A stretch of 64,000 nt of DNA from Lathyrus oleraceus. Lineage: Eukaryota; Streptophyta; Magnoliopsida; Fabales; Fabaceae. Of this stretch, positions 12,330 through 23,970 are shown one piece after another. Position 1 is the stretch's first letter, and every line of letters starts with the position of its first letter. Position numbers and translations under genes: made by a program. The stretch spans positions 241,651,652 to 241,715,651 of the forward strand of contig NC_066579.1 in the NCBI RefSeq assembly GCF_024323335.1. The letters run 5' to 3'. The notes under the pieces were generated by a model. It had not been told where the DNA came from. It saw nothing but the letters and a program-made list of their open reading frames with translations, and ran no database searches.

Positions 12330-12560
12330 CACGCAGGAAACCGACTGCCAATAGCTGGACTTATGTCAGACTCCACACAAGCAGGCAAACATGGAAACCG
12401 AATGCCAATCGCTGGACTTACATCAGACTCTGAACCAACAAACACACACTGGAAACCAACTGCCAATCGCTGGGCTTACGTCAGACTCCACACAAACAAA
12501 CACCAATAGGATACGGACTGCCAATCGATGGTCTTACATCCATCTCCTAACACACAGGAA
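12330..12560. repeat. Four-unit tandem array (57-58 bp) in E2 3' LTR
   Basis: The word tgccaat followed by (a/c)g(c/a)tgg and a cttacatcagactc-like tail recurs at 12346, 12403, 12461 and 12519, periods 57, 58 and 58 bp. The same array is in the 5' LTR at about 27280-27510. It lies downstream of the TATA box in element orientation, so it is probably transcribed. Confidence 0.85.
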
Positions 12561-12993
12561 GGGTAACAAACAAGCAAGTTACTAAGGAGTCAGGAACTCG
12601 AGCCTAATAACTGTCAAGCAAACACACACAAAAAAGAAAAAGGGTGCCCGGAGAGATCTCGTACGACCTCCTGCCTACGTACCTCATCTGGTATGAGGAT
12701 CAGGGCAACGTAGTTCCCCTGAACAGGGGAGAAACTTTCTCCTAACCAGAGACTGGGAAATGACAAACTAGAAGGGAGACTGACTCGAGCCTAATAGTTA
12801 TCATGTGATCCACCATGGTCCTAGGTTGAGGTTTCTATCTAACTTGCACAGGCAGCAAGCTATCCTAGACATCATAAGCAAAGCAGAGCAAACATACACA
12901 CAATTAGCACACACTATATACAAACAAAGTGGGCTCACACAAGGTTAGGCTGTGAAACACAAGCCAACTAGAATCGGGTGATGTTAGCTCTTA

Positions 12994-13016
12994 ACCCTAA
13001 CATTGAGAGTTAGGGT
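12994..13016. repeat. Short inverted repeat accctaac/gttagggt in E2 LTR
   Basis: Eight bases accctaac (12994-13001) are mirrored by gttagggt (13009-13016) around a 7-base loop. It sits in a block that is conserved in the E8 LTR (about 3100-3185), where the pairing is imperfect. Confidence 0.75.
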
Positions 13017-15698
13017 GAAGCAGATGAAATGGGAAGTGAGGGTAAGACCTCACAGCTCTTATCCCTGGCCTGGGAGAGCTTTAGACAAATGAAAGTGGGA
13101 GTTCAGAAAGTTGGAACTCTTCTCCACATATGACTGACTCAACAAAGATCTTGGGTTAATATCCACAATGCATCAACACAAGGTGTGTGAGCAAAGTGGA
13201 TGACACACAGAATAGCAGGAGATGGATTGCACATCTCTTTTATCTGCCAATTGCCTTATCAAAGGACTTTCCCTGCTTGGCACAAAAATAAACATTCACA
13301 AGCATTGCCTCTTAAGGAGGGCTTCAGACAGGTGCCTGCCCAAGTAACAGGACAGGTCTTCGAGACTACATGAAGTCAGAAATATTATACCTCAATGTGG
13401 TTAAGCAACCAAGCAATAGCAAAAGCAAGTTCAAAATAACTTAAGCAACTAATGTACCTGAAAACAATCTAACTCAATCAGTACACAACTCAAAAAGTCA
13501 AACAGACAGTTAGTAGTCAACAGTCAACAGTAGTCAAACAAACAATGCACCAATGTGCAAGGCACAAGCTCAACTCAAATGAGCTAAAAGCCACCTACAA
13601 AACAAATCAAGATTAGTCAATCATTAACCAATTAGTCAACTTAAGCAAGTGAATCAATCCCCTCATGGCCATATGCTTCTCATCCTGAAATCAAAATTCA
13701 AACATGAGCAACAAACCACTAGGACAAGGCCTAGGGTCAAAGGGGGAGAAATAATCCAAAACAGAACATGAAAATTGACATGAATAAAGCTCAATCAAAT
13801 AAAAACACAAAGCCAAAAGGTCTCATGTCAATAGCATCAACCAAATTCATTTTACAAATCAATCATGGCAAGGTATGCAAGTTCAAAGCTCATTGAAGCA
13901 ACAGAATGAACAAATCCACATTAATTCAAAAATGATTCAATAAATCTCCAGAAAAATCATGGCTAAACAGAACACATCACATGATTAACATACCAAAAAT
14001 CAAGGCATTTGGACAAGTTTAAGCATGGTAATCAAATTCATCAAGTCAAGGCAATCAAAATAAGCTCAAATGAGGCACAATTTGGTACATCAACTTAGCA
14101 CAAGCCTAAAACAGAATTGGTACATGATAAAAGCACCAAATCAAAGCCAAAACAACCTCTAACATGTCTAGAACCAATGTGCAAAATTTCACATCCATAT
14201 GATAAAGCATAAGCATTTCACAAATCATTGAAGTTCATGACAATCCAAAAGTTCACAAATGACAGTCCAGAAAGAAAAATCTCAATCAAATCAGAAATGA
14301 TTCCAAAAATTCCACAACAAATCATGAGCATTCACAACATGCATATCAAGCACCATACAAAAAATCAGAACAATTGGAATTCATTTGCCAAGGTAAATGC
14401 ATCAATCAAACTGGACATCACAAGGTGTGACACAAATTGTCACACCTAACTTAGAAAAATCATAACTCAGCAATGGTAATTGATAAAAATGCAAACTCAA
14501 CATCAAAATGTCCAGCAAGATGTCAAGTTTCACCATGTAAAATTTCATGATCATTGGATAAGAATTGAGCATTTCACAAATGATATAGCAAAGCAATGTC
14601 CAAAATGCACACATGTTAACATCCCCTAGCACAAAAAACTATACAGCCATGCACAATTTGTTAAAAAATATTCATAAAATTCTAGACACAAAATATGACA
14701 CAATGCAAAAATAACCATATTTTTTGGATTATTTTTCCATTTGTTGTGATTTTTTAAAGTGAGAAAGAAAATAAAAAACATGAAGGAAGTATACATGAAC
14801 ATATGATGGAATAAAGAAATGAACATGTGGAAAAGGTCCCTAGCCAAGTCTCGAACCGTGCGCGTTTTTGAACCAAGATTGGCGCGCCTGCATGGCTTTG
14901 GCATGCAGCCAATCATAGGCAAGCCCTAGCGCGCCTAAGGCCACACTTTCAACACCACAAAAACCGTTGCCTTAGCTAAACCTATGGCCACGCTTTCAGC
15001 ACCACAAAAACCGTTGCCTCAGCCACTGTACCATCTTCTTCAAGATTTCGCACGGTTATGAACAGTAACAGTAACAATCACTCAAGAACATTTTTCTCCA
15101 TTTTTGAAATTAAACACATGAGTTGGTAGATCTTTCAACATACATCAATAATCAACCATTAATCTAACAAGAAACAACACAACACTCAAGAATCAAAGGA
15201 TTTAAGTTTCACTACCAAAACTTTAAACACATGTAACTTCATGAATATTCCACCAAATCACTCGATTCAAAGTGAAGAATTATCACCATTAAAAGATCTA
15301 CAAGAACATATCAACAATTTCATGAATTAAAGAGATCGAAAAAGTGACCTCTTGAAGTGCAATTCTTTGATTCACGTGTTCCAGGCCTTGTAGTGCTTAG
15401 ATCTTCCTCTAGCAAGCTTGTGGAGTGAATTGGAAGAGATCTTGATGTTCAATTGAGCACGATTCCACAGATTTAGGATTTCACCATTGTTGAACTTCAA
15501 GCTTGCATAGGCTTCAAACTCCACGAATTCATATGATTCTAGCTTCGATCTTGCTCCACAATGATGCTAGATGATGAATCAACCAAGTAAAATGCAAAGT
15601 GTTTGAAGAAATTTTGAGAAAAAGTGAGAGAGAATTTTGAGAGACTTTGGAAATTCTAGATCTAGAATTGGGGAATGTAAAAATTCTGTTATGATTTT

Positions 15699-15708
15699 CT
15701 ATTTATAT
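15699..15708 (-). promoter_or_regulatory. TATA box of E2 3' LTR
   Basis: In element orientation atataaatag; the identical motif lies in the 5' LTR at 30646-30655, where it would drive the genomic transcript. It resembles the E8 motif at 802-812. Confidence 0.55.
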
Positions 15709-16953
15709 GCTTCACTAATCATGATTAATTAAATTCTAATCAAATGCTAATGAAAAATGGTTAATTTGGAGGTGTTTTGCAAAAATTATTTTTTCACCTT
15801 ATGCATGGCATGGCATGTGAATAGTGCACGTTTTTGCATTCATTTTCTCTCAAAATATTATTTTAAGACCAATGGAAATGTTAAAATGTGAAAACAATGC
15901 ATTATTTTTGAACTTGATTTTTTCCCTCCAAAATGAATTGAAAAATGCAAATATTTATATGAATGGAATGCATGCCATGTAATGCCAATTTTGGAAATTA
16001 GAAGTTAAAAGGAGAATGTTGCAAAAAGAGCCACTTGATTTGGACTTATGGTTTGAAAGTTATGCCCCTTTGAAGTTCCATGTTCATTTGACCAAGATTT
16101 AGCCATATCTCCTCAACCACACATGAGAAATTCATGATCTTGGACTTTTTGGAAATGGGAGAACAAGACCTACAACTTTCATGTTCAACAAAATTTCATT
16201 TGAAGCATTTTTGATGATGTAATCTTGAGGAGAAAACCTTTCCATTTTTGGCAAATTTGAATTATAAGTCACTTTCTATTTTGGGAAAGTTTTGTCCTGA
16301 CTTTATTTTCTTCAATGTTGATGTTTGAAATGTCAAATGAGACTTGTTTGAACATGAATGAAGTATTTCTAAACACTTCCTACCTCCAAATCCAACAGTT
16401 GACTTTTGGTTGACTTTTTCAATTGATAGATGACTTGGTCATGCACAGATGAACTTGAGCCTCAATCTCCTGATGAAATGGCTCCAAAATGAAACCCTAG
16501 CTTCTACAAGCTCAATAAAACCATATGATGACCCCCATCTCCATGAAAGACCTCATCTCCTTGCAAAACCCTGATTGGCATAATACAACTGATTAGGGTT
16601 GACCAGAGGTCAAAACCCTAATCCCAAGGAACATGATCAGGCACAATGAACCTCTTGGTGATGATAAGACCATGATGATGGTGATGTACCATTTCAACCA
16701 AGATAAAGATGAACCTCCTTTAGGAACCAAGAAACCCTAATTGAAGCATAATCCTCAGATGATTAATGATCAATCCATGAGACCCTCAAGCTTGAATCTT
16801 TTAACCTCTTTATCTTCTGAGCAAGACTTAGGAGGATGACTTGCTTATTGCTTCCACATGATATGCAAAGATGTAATGCCTAATGTCCTAAAAAATGAAA
16901 TGCAATATGCTAAGCTAGTCCCAAGAGAGGAGGGCAAATTTTGAGGTGTTACA

Positions 16954-16966
16954 GCTGCCCCTATTC
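16954..16966 (-). other. E2 polypurine tract
   Basis: In element orientation gaataggggcagc lies directly before the 3' LTR start tgtaacacc. Position and purine content fit the primer for plus-strand DNA synthesis. Confidence 0.7.
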
Positions 16967-17600
16967 AATCCACTGTGAACCTGTCGATATGAACAGCCTC
17001 AGCTTTCAGATGATCAGGGTGAAAAGTGATTGAATACCAAGAACAGACGAACAATTTGCGCTCCAATGGGAAATAATTAACAATGCCTGTCGGAGTCGGC
17101 AAAGAAGCAATCTCGAAAGAAGAATCCGTCTGGTACGGAGCAAGTCGGCCTGAATACCGAAACAGAAATGCTGACCTGTATACCAAAATAAATGGTAACA
17201 CAGGGATAACCATGGCCTGAACACCACTTATCCGCTGGGGATTTATTACTACCTTTTTTCTTTTTCTTGAACCCCGAAACTTTCTGATGATTTCCTCTTT
17301 TTCATTTTCTTGAACCCCGAACAAACATTTTCTTGCGCGAATGATCCCGGATCACCGCAGTTGAACCCCGACAACTTCATAGTAGCCTTGTTTGCCAAAT
17401 AATGAACCCTGCTCTCCATTTTGAACCCCAGTCGCCCGACGATAACTTGTGATCGCCATTGTGAACTCCGCTCTCCAGAAAACACCATGTGTCTCCCTTT
17501 CTCCATTTGAACCCCGTTCTCCACTTTCTTGTGATAATTCCGCTGGCAACGTCGGAAATAACACCAAAACACCACTCTGATGGCGACATATCAGAGGGCA

Positions 17601-17852
17601 CTCGACCAGACATTGACTGATGACTGGGAAGAAACTCGACGTTTACTGACATCGAACAATGATGTTTACTGACACCAAAGAAAACTCGACCAGACATTGA
17701 CCAATGACTGGGAGGGAACTCGACATTTACTGACATCGAACAATGATGTTTACTGACACCAAAGAAAACTCGACCAGACATTGACCAATGACTGGGAGGG
17801 AACTCGACATTTACTGACATCGAACAATGATGTTTACTGACACCAAAGAAAA
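17601..17852. repeat. Three-unit 84-bp tandem repeat in E2 3' UTR
   Basis: The word ctcgacca(gacattg) starts units at 17601, 17685 and 17769, with a fourth truncated start at 17853; each step is exactly 84 bp. Units contain gacatcgaacaatgatg and tgactggga. Units 2 and 3 are almost identical, unit 1 slightly diverged, as expected from recent unequal exchange. Confidence 0.95.
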
Positions 17853-18130
17853 CTCGACCTTACGGGGATCGACACGACACTTACTGGTATCGCGAGGATG
17901 ACATCCACACATGTCAAAACCAGGCAGACGTTTGCCGGGGACTAACTGGGAAATACTGTTGCTCCAAAATCACAATGCTAAACTCCTCAGAGTAACATCT
18001 TCAAACTTCCGTCTCGCCCGACAGAAATATTCCTCCAATATCGCACTACCGGGGAATACCGTTGACCCAACGTCACGATGCCAAACTCCTCAGAGTATCA
18101 TCTTCACTGACCGGCAAAACCCATTCTTTG

Positions 18131-18290
18131 ATGGTAACCACGGCTTGAGTAACTGATGCTTGCAATGCTGATGTTGATCTTCCAACCAGCGAAACCACCT
18201 CTCAAACGGTAACCACGGCTTGAGTAGCATCTTCACCCACTGGCGAAACCAAATCTCAAACGGTAACCACGGCTTGAGACTAGCTTATGC
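18131..18290. repeat. Three copies of a ggtaaccacggcttgag word
   Basis: The 17-mer ggtaaccacggcttgag appears near 18134, 18208 and 18261, each preceded by aa-c-rich text about a ...gcgaaacca word. Spacing is irregular (about 74 and 53 bp). It is part of the E2 3' UTR repeat field. Confidence 0.75.
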
Positions 18291-18660
18291 TTGCAATGAT
18301 GATGCATGATGATTTTTTAGCGCAATGCTCCATAATCATGGAAATGCTACGCGATTTATTATGCAATATGCTATGCTTATCTACATGATGAATGCATAAA
18401 AGGTATCCCCCTCGAGGGACTCTTCTGGGGAGCTTGAGGCACTCTGCTGAGGAACCCACTAACACTCCAATCTCCACCCTGCTGGGGAATAACACTGCCG
18501 CTGGGAAATAGGCCACCCTCGCTAGGGAAAACCTCCTCTGCACCCGACCCACTTGGGGACTCCGTTGGGGAAAGAACCACCAACGCACTCTGTGGGGAAA
18601 CCAACAATCTCTGACTTGCTGGGGATACAACAATTCCGACTCTGCTTGGAGAGACCACTA

Positions 18661-18996
18661 CCAATAGATACATCCGCTGGGGAAATAGCAACCTTCGGGC
18701 CTGGCTGCTGAGGAAATACCGATCTCAAACTTGCTGGGGAGATAACCATCCCGACCCTGCTAGGGGAAGCACAGACCTTGAATCTGCTGAGGAGATAACA
18801 ATCCCAACTCTGCTTGGGGAAACCACTACCAATAGATACCTCTACTGGGAAGTAACAACCTTCAGGCCTGGCTGCTGAGGAAATACCGATCTCAAACTTG
18901 CTGGGGGAGATAACCATCCTGACCCTGCTAGGGAGGACACAGACCTTGAATCTGCTGAATAGGTAACAATCCCAACCCTGCTTGGGGAAACCAGGA
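18661..18996. repeat. Two-unit 168-bp tandem repeat in E2 3' UTR
   Basis: The word ccaatagata begins units at 18661 and 18829, a step of exactly 168 bp (twice 84). Each unit holds about four sub-repeats of the form (c)ttgctgggga followed by an a-rich tail, about 40 bp apart. The second unit continues with small differences to about 18996. Confidence 0.85.
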
Positions 18997-20057
18997 AAGT
19001 CTGGCGCAGAACACCCGTCAACTCGCCGAACCATGGCATTCACCGTCTAAATCCACTGTCAGCTTTCCAATTTTGAGAACTCCCAGACTCGTCTGGACTT
19101 TTCTGATTCATCACTTTGCATTCTCGACTGCTCCGTCCTCTACGGAGAACAAACTCCTTAGATTGGTACAAACTTTCTAATCTTCAGACTTTGAAGAGTC
19201 TTCTTGATTAATATCCAGGATCGTCGTACGTCCTCACCGTCTTTTCACCATTCTCCCATTCATTCGTCCCTGATTGGACTCCTCGGGGATCTTTCGTCAA
19301 AAGCCTCACACCACAACCTGCAAGTGAGTGAGGATACCTAACAGTACCTGCAAAAGAGATCGTTAGATAAAACCGTGCCCCAGGCGTGTCAAGATTTCAA
19401 CACTTGGGTCACTCAACCTTTCGAATAAGATTTCAAGTCTTCAATCTTATAAACATGTATTGGAAGGGACCTGTATGTCTTAAAATGCAAAGATTATTTA
19501 TCAAAATAAACGGATGTTTTTGCAATCAAAGCGGTAATGAAAACAAAAACAAAATATTTGACTGAATATGCATTTTATTGATTGAAAAAGTGTGGCTCAA
19601 ACTGAGCAATACAAAGGAAGCAATTCCTGAAAAGAGGTAATTGCGCACAAAAGGAAAAATCTATCCTAATGGCAATGTGAAACCGCGATCTCATCGAGTT
19701 CCAACTCGGTTACACCCCATATGTCCTCAGACTTTCCGTGCTTTCTGCCTTCTGAACAAGACGCTTCCGACTGATCCCTACTGGGGACTATCCATGTCAT
19801 ATCCAATGTACAAACGATCATGCCAGACGCAGTTGTTCGTTTCAATCCCTCTTTTGCCTGGACCGCCCTTTCGGGTTTTCAGTCCACTGGGATACCCTTT
19901 TTTGCCCAAGTCGCCTTTTCAGGTTTTCGACTTGCCGGGTGTACAATTTTTCTCTTTTTATCCCTAATTTTTACCCGAACCTTTTCATCATTTTTTCGGT
20001 TCGCCGGGATACCCATTTTTGCCTGGACTATTTTATTCTTTTTGTCCAGCGGGTTTC

Positions 20058-20517
20058 TTATACGAAGTATTTTTTAACTGCGTTCGCATTCACAGGGGAT
20101 GGAAAATCCTCGCCATCCATGGTCGTCAGCAACAAGGCTCCGCCAGAGAAAACCTTCTTGACCACGAATGGACCTTCATAATTGGGTGTCCACTTGTCCC
20201 TACGATCGTCTTGAGGAGGAAGGATCCTTTTCAGCACCATATCACCTACGTGATAGACACGAGGTCGCACCTTTCGGTCAAAAGCACGCTTCATCCGCTG
20301 CTGGTACAACTGCCCATGACAGATGGCCGCCAGCCTCTTTTCCTCAATCAGGCTCAACTCTTCGTACCGAGTCCTTACCCATTCAGCCTCTTTGCAATTT
20401 CACGTCCATCAGGACTCTCAAAGAGGGGATTTGAACCTCAACCGGTAGCACGACTTCCATCCCATACAAGAGCGAGCGCGGCGTTGCCCCATTAGACGTA
20501 CGCACCGAAGATCGATA
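20058..20517 (-). pseudogene. E2 integrase, C-terminal remnant only
   Basis: On the minus strand, from 20517, a short stretch reads GYRSSVRTSNGATP and LLYGMEVVLPVEV, the region after the integrase core. It is followed, after a frame break near 20400, by 20357-20058 with EEKRLAAICHGQLYQ and KWTPNYEGPFVVKK, the GPY/F-like end. The zinc-binding part and the catalytic core are absent. The left-hand context at 20518 is the second RNase H, so a deletion fused the two at a point where both read like ...ILGY/GI.... It cannot encode an integrase. Confidence 0.85.
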
Positions 20518-21366
20518 CCCAGGATACAAGCTTCGTACTCAACCACCATGGTGGGTGCATTCAAATGTTATCCGGGCCACAAAAGGAATGTGGGATCTTT
20601 TTGGTGTAACCAAAGCGACACTAACTCATCCACCTTAACCTCCCCCCATCAGACATCAGAATCCGTTCGAATTCAGGGTCAGGCCCCTCCTCCGGGATCG
20701 GTTCCTCACAATCTTTCAATTTGAGCACCTCGAGATGTCCTCATCAGGGAACTCAAACTTCCTTGGTTAATAATCCTCTACGGGTTGCTGGGCGAGGTAA
20801 TCGGACAATACCCTCCCCTTGATTGCCTTCTGAGAGGTGTACTGAATATCATATTCAATCAACATCATTTGCCCTTTCGCAACCCGTCTGGTCCATGTTG
20901 ACTTCCCAAACATATACTTGATCAGATCCATCTTGGAAATCCACGAAGTGGTATGAACCAGCATACTGTCTCGGTCGGCGAGCAGCCTATGCCAAAGTAC
21001 AACAAGTTTTCTCGAGCAGTGAATGTATTGTTTCACAGTCGATAAACTTTTTGCTAAGGTAAATTGCATGCTCTTTTCGACCAGACTCGTCATGCTGACA
21101 CAATACGCACCTCATAGACCCCTCAAGGGCTGTCAAATACAGAATTAATGGTCGTCCCTCCACAGGAGGCATCAGAATCAGAGGTTCCTGCAACTTATTC
21201 TTTTATCTTTCAATGCCCCTTGGCAACCATTATTTCACCTGACCGTTTGATCTTTTCTTTTCTTTTCTTTTCTTTTTTTCAACTTGAATGGGCTCACACG
21301 TGGCTGTTAGATGAGATGTGAACCACGAAATGTAGTTCAATCTACCTAAGAGACCACGAACCTCTT
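20518..21366 (-). pseudogene. E2 RT thumb, RNase H and start of second RNase H, degraded
   Basis: Reading down from the E7 insertion: KEVRGLLGRLNYIS (RT thumb, 21366-21310), then a low-complexity (tttttc)n stretch at 21248-21280 that replaces the normal connection, then 21193-20987 LMPPVEGRPLILYLTALEGS (RNase H start) and 21093-20767 QKAIKGRVLSDYLAQQPVEDY. A short piece of the second RNase H (VEYEACIL) ends at the deletion to the integrase remnant near 20518. Frames change at least three times. The order matches E1, which is the best reference in this window. Confidence 0.8.
21248..21280. repeat. Low-complexity ttttc run
   Basis: Repeats of ttttc on the + strand (21252-21277) lie where RNase H coding sequence would be expected. 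This is probably slippage expansion in dead coding sequence. Confidence 0.8.
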
Positions 21367-23109
21367 TGAAATTCTGGTGTAGTCAGAATTCAGATGTTCT
21401 ACTCCAAGTCATGACATCTGATCTAACATTGTAACTAATACAGCAAGATAGTTATTAACCACTGTACTAATATGCACACGTTCACAGATGTCACGACATC
21501 TCATTCCATGTCACCCTAGAATGGATGAACACCTGGTTCTGTGCATCAGGAGGAAAGACTCAACAGAGATCAATCCTAGCACTCACTTTTGTTGTTTTCT
21601 TGCACAGTTATCAGCATGATGTCTTACTGTTGATTTTGGACATCATCTGTTACATTGTTCCTGTGTGTTTGTCTTTTACTTGTATTTCCTGAATTAAAGG
21701 TTGAACACTTTAATCTAATTTCCACTTATTAGATTGCTAACAACTAGGCTATTTGTTAGGTTCATTAATTTTAGGTTAGTAGTTGGTTTCCTGGATTTTA
21801 GCTCAGCTGTTGAATCCCTGAAGAATAGCCTGAGAAAAATACTGAACCTGAAAACCAATCATCCTACACTTTAGCACCTGCTGTTGGGAATGAATGTCAC
21901 AACATTCTGTTCGACATCCAGAACATATGCTGATTCTGTTATGTTCCAGGAAACGTACTGTGCTAAGTTTGCAGTACTGTAAAAGACCAACTAGTCTCTA
22001 CTTCAGTATCAGCCTTTTGTATCAACTGTCAAAACATCCAGTTTGACAGTTTCACAATGATCCTTCAGCCAGGTCTGTTATCCTTGAATAGAACAGACTT
22101 AAATAAATACTGAACTAAAATTAACTTGCTTATTATTCAGTATGCGCTGTCACTGATGAATGTTACAACATTCTGATTGACATTCAAACAGAAGGCTATA
22201 TACTAGGTCTGTTATCATCTTGATAAGCTGACTGGAATACCTGCTGAGTTATGACAGTAATAAAAACACATGCAGAAGGAAAACAAACACAGGAAATTGT
22301 TAACCCAGTTCAGTCCAACATGACCTACATCTGGGGGCTACCAAGCCAGGAAGAAGATCCACTATCAGCAGTATTAATTCAGAGTTAAACTCCCCCGTTT
22401 ACAACTCTTCACTTAATCCCTACCCAATGCAATATATACCTAGGAACTCCTAGATAGAAACCTCCAGTTTCCATTCCTATCACTACAAATACAATGTAAT
22501 GTTACCACACCTTGAACTTGCTTCACAGCTTCATTCAAGAACAAAATCACTCTTGCCTACAGGCTTTGAGTTATAAATATTCTCAGCTTTGACCACTGAG
22601 AAACACATGGTAACCTTCCCACAGATTGGGAGGTTTACCTCACACACACCCCTAAATTTTCATTCTAAGAGGCTTACAAAAACTAGGTTACAATTAGCTA
22701 TTTATAACCTAATCACCCAACTGGATTTGGGCCTTCAGAAATCGCAGTAGACTTGTTCTTTGCTGTTACAACTTCAGCAGAAAAATTCTGCTACACACAA
22801 GGTCTTCAATCCTAAAATCTCTCCATATATATCTCCTTACTTTGAGCCTATATATCTTCTGATTGAGTCTTCAAGACCTCCACATGGGAGTTAGGATATT
22901 CACCAGATATCCTTGCTAATCCCAGAATATATACTGAATTAATTAATTCAGTTTTCTACACATGTACGATGTCACAGACCTGATGTCGTGACATCGTACA
23001 AGACATGTTGGTCCAGATGTTGAATTTCTTCAACCCAACATATTAAAACAACAGAGGTGATTACATTATTTGTTTTACTAAAATTAATGCCAATCCTAAG
23101 GTATTAACA
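21367..23109 (-). mobile_element. E7: solo LTR inside E2 reverse transcriptase
   Basis: 1,743 bp, flanked by a perfect 5-bp target duplication ctctt (21362-21366 and 23110-23114). In minus orientation it begins TGTTAATACC and ends GAATTTCA, so it has TG...CA termini; a TATA box (tataaatag, complement of 22698-22706) at about 400 bp supports that orientation. The RT frame of E2 resumes across the duplication (ELKTE before, KEVRGLL after). No internal coding region, PBS or second LTR is present, so it is best read as a solo LTR left by recombination. Its family could not be named; the length would suit a Ty1/copia element. Confidence 0.88.
22963..23000. repeat. Perfect 13-bp inverted repeat in E7
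   Basis: tgtacgatgtcac (22963-22975) is matched by gtgacatcgtaca (22988-23000) around a 12-base loop. It is close to the 5' end of the LTR in element orientation, upstream of the TATA box. Confidence 0.95.
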
Positions 23110-23440
23110 CTCTTTTTCTGTTTTCAGTTCAGGCATTTCTCGTATTGCTTTTACTTTAGCAGGATCAACCTCGATTCCTCTTTCACTTACAATAAGCCCC
23201 AGCAACTAACCGGACCGCACTCTGATAGTGCACTTATTCGAATTCAACCTCAGTCTGAATGATCTCAACCAGTCAAACAACTTGGCCAGATCCACCAAAT
23301 GTCCTTCCTCTGTCTGGGACTTTGCTATCATGTCATCAACATAGCATTCGATTTCATGATGAATCATATCATGAAACAAAGTCACCATAGCTGTTTAATA
23401 CGTGGCACCGGCATTCTTGAGACCGAATGGCATCACTTCC
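23110..23440 (-). pseudogene. E2 reverse transcriptase fragment with YVDD
   Basis: The fragment starts at a deletion junction (about 23436-23441) with VMPFGLKNAGATY, has an in-frame TAA where a Gln is normal, and continues through TLFHDMIHHEIE, CYVDDMIAKSQTEEGH and RLRSFRLRLNSN-like text to VSERGIEVDPAKVKAI, where E7 interrupts it. The N-terminal half of RT, including the first catalytic Asp (FMDxFSGYNQI in E1), is missing. It is therefore inactive. Confidence 0.9.
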
Positions 23441-23970
23441 GCTCTTGACACTCGCCTCCAGGGAGGCCCCAACCTTTACTTCTTTCCTGACCTCCTCGGC
23501 GCCTGGATTGACAATCTCAACTCGCTCCTCGTGCGGTTGAATCACCTTCTCCTCTTGTTTCAACAATCTGGCTAATCTTCCAGCAGATCACAATCTTCTT
23601 CGCCTTTTTCTTCGGCGTGATAGATCGGATTGTCGAAGTCATACAAAGGCGTAACCGAATTGTTATCAATGAGATCCGGAGAATTATTTTTTGAGGTCGG
23701 AACGAGACAAATCAAAAAGGGGGAAAAATGAAAACAAACATTGCCATTTTTTATTTTTGTTTTAAACTGCAAAATAAATGAAAAACAGGGAACACCGCTT
23801 TTATTGTGAAAAACATCCATTTATTAATGATGCAAAATGTTGCAAAATGAAACACATGAGGTGGTCCTTACAATGAACCATTACGTTTCGGGCAAAACGT
23901 ATGGCTTTCATGTAAACAGTATTGAAAAACAGAAATAATACTCTTCACGCAGAGTGACAGTGATGATCTT
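23441..23970 (-). pseudogene. E2 pol leader remnant; protease absent
   Basis: 23820-23572 reads SVTPLYDFDNPIYHAEEKGEEDCDLLED and 23566-23441 reads LLKQEEKVIQPHEERVEIV, the acidic leader that precedes RT in Tat elements; a break at 23567-23571 separates them. Between 23820 and the gag stop at 23971 there are only about 150 bp of A/T-rich sequence, so no aspartic protease is encoded. That spacer may be the remaining 3' part of the intron. Confidence 0.75.

Larger units (their letters stand above)
11933..16953 (-). mobile_element. E2 3' LTR
   Basis: 5,021 bp, matching 26882-31900 over its whole length. It ends at 11933 next to the catac duplication and at 16953 next to the polypurine tract. In element orientation it begins tgtaacacctcaaaatttgc and ends gatgcgaca. 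It contains a TATA box (15699-15708), a four-unit array of about 57-58 bp (12330-12560), a CA microsatellite (12188-12203) and a PBS-like word 46-57 bp from its end. Short ORFs inside are chance or repeat-driven. Confidence 0.93.
16967..20057 (-). other. E2 3' untranslated region with several tandem arrays
   Basis: About 3.1 kb between the integrase-end stop and the PPT. It holds three arrays listed separately (17601-17852, 18131-18290, 18661-18996) and many cttgctgggga or ctgctggggaa words between 18420 and 19000. Long open frames here (for example 17377-17820 and 18522-19043 on the minus strand) only reflect repeat periods divisible by three. The stretch 19000-20057 has no feature I can name. 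Confidence 0.75.

Noticed and set aside
12330..12560. Regularly spaced repeats that could look like a CRISPR array
   Set aside because: Units are imperfect, adjacent repeats with no constant repeat/unique spacer pattern, duplicated in both LTRs of a plant retrotransposon.
13001..13016. Telomere-like ccctaa/ttaggg as an interstitial telomere
   Set aside because: Only one unit on each arm; plant telomere repeat is TTTAGGG and no tandem run exists.
17377..17820. Antisense open frame of 147 residues with a 28-residue repeat
   Set aside because: Produced by the 84-bp tandem repeat; no homology recognised.
18522..19043. Antisense open frame of 173 residues with a repeated pattern
   Set aside because: Produced by the 168-bp repeat in the E2 3' UTR.
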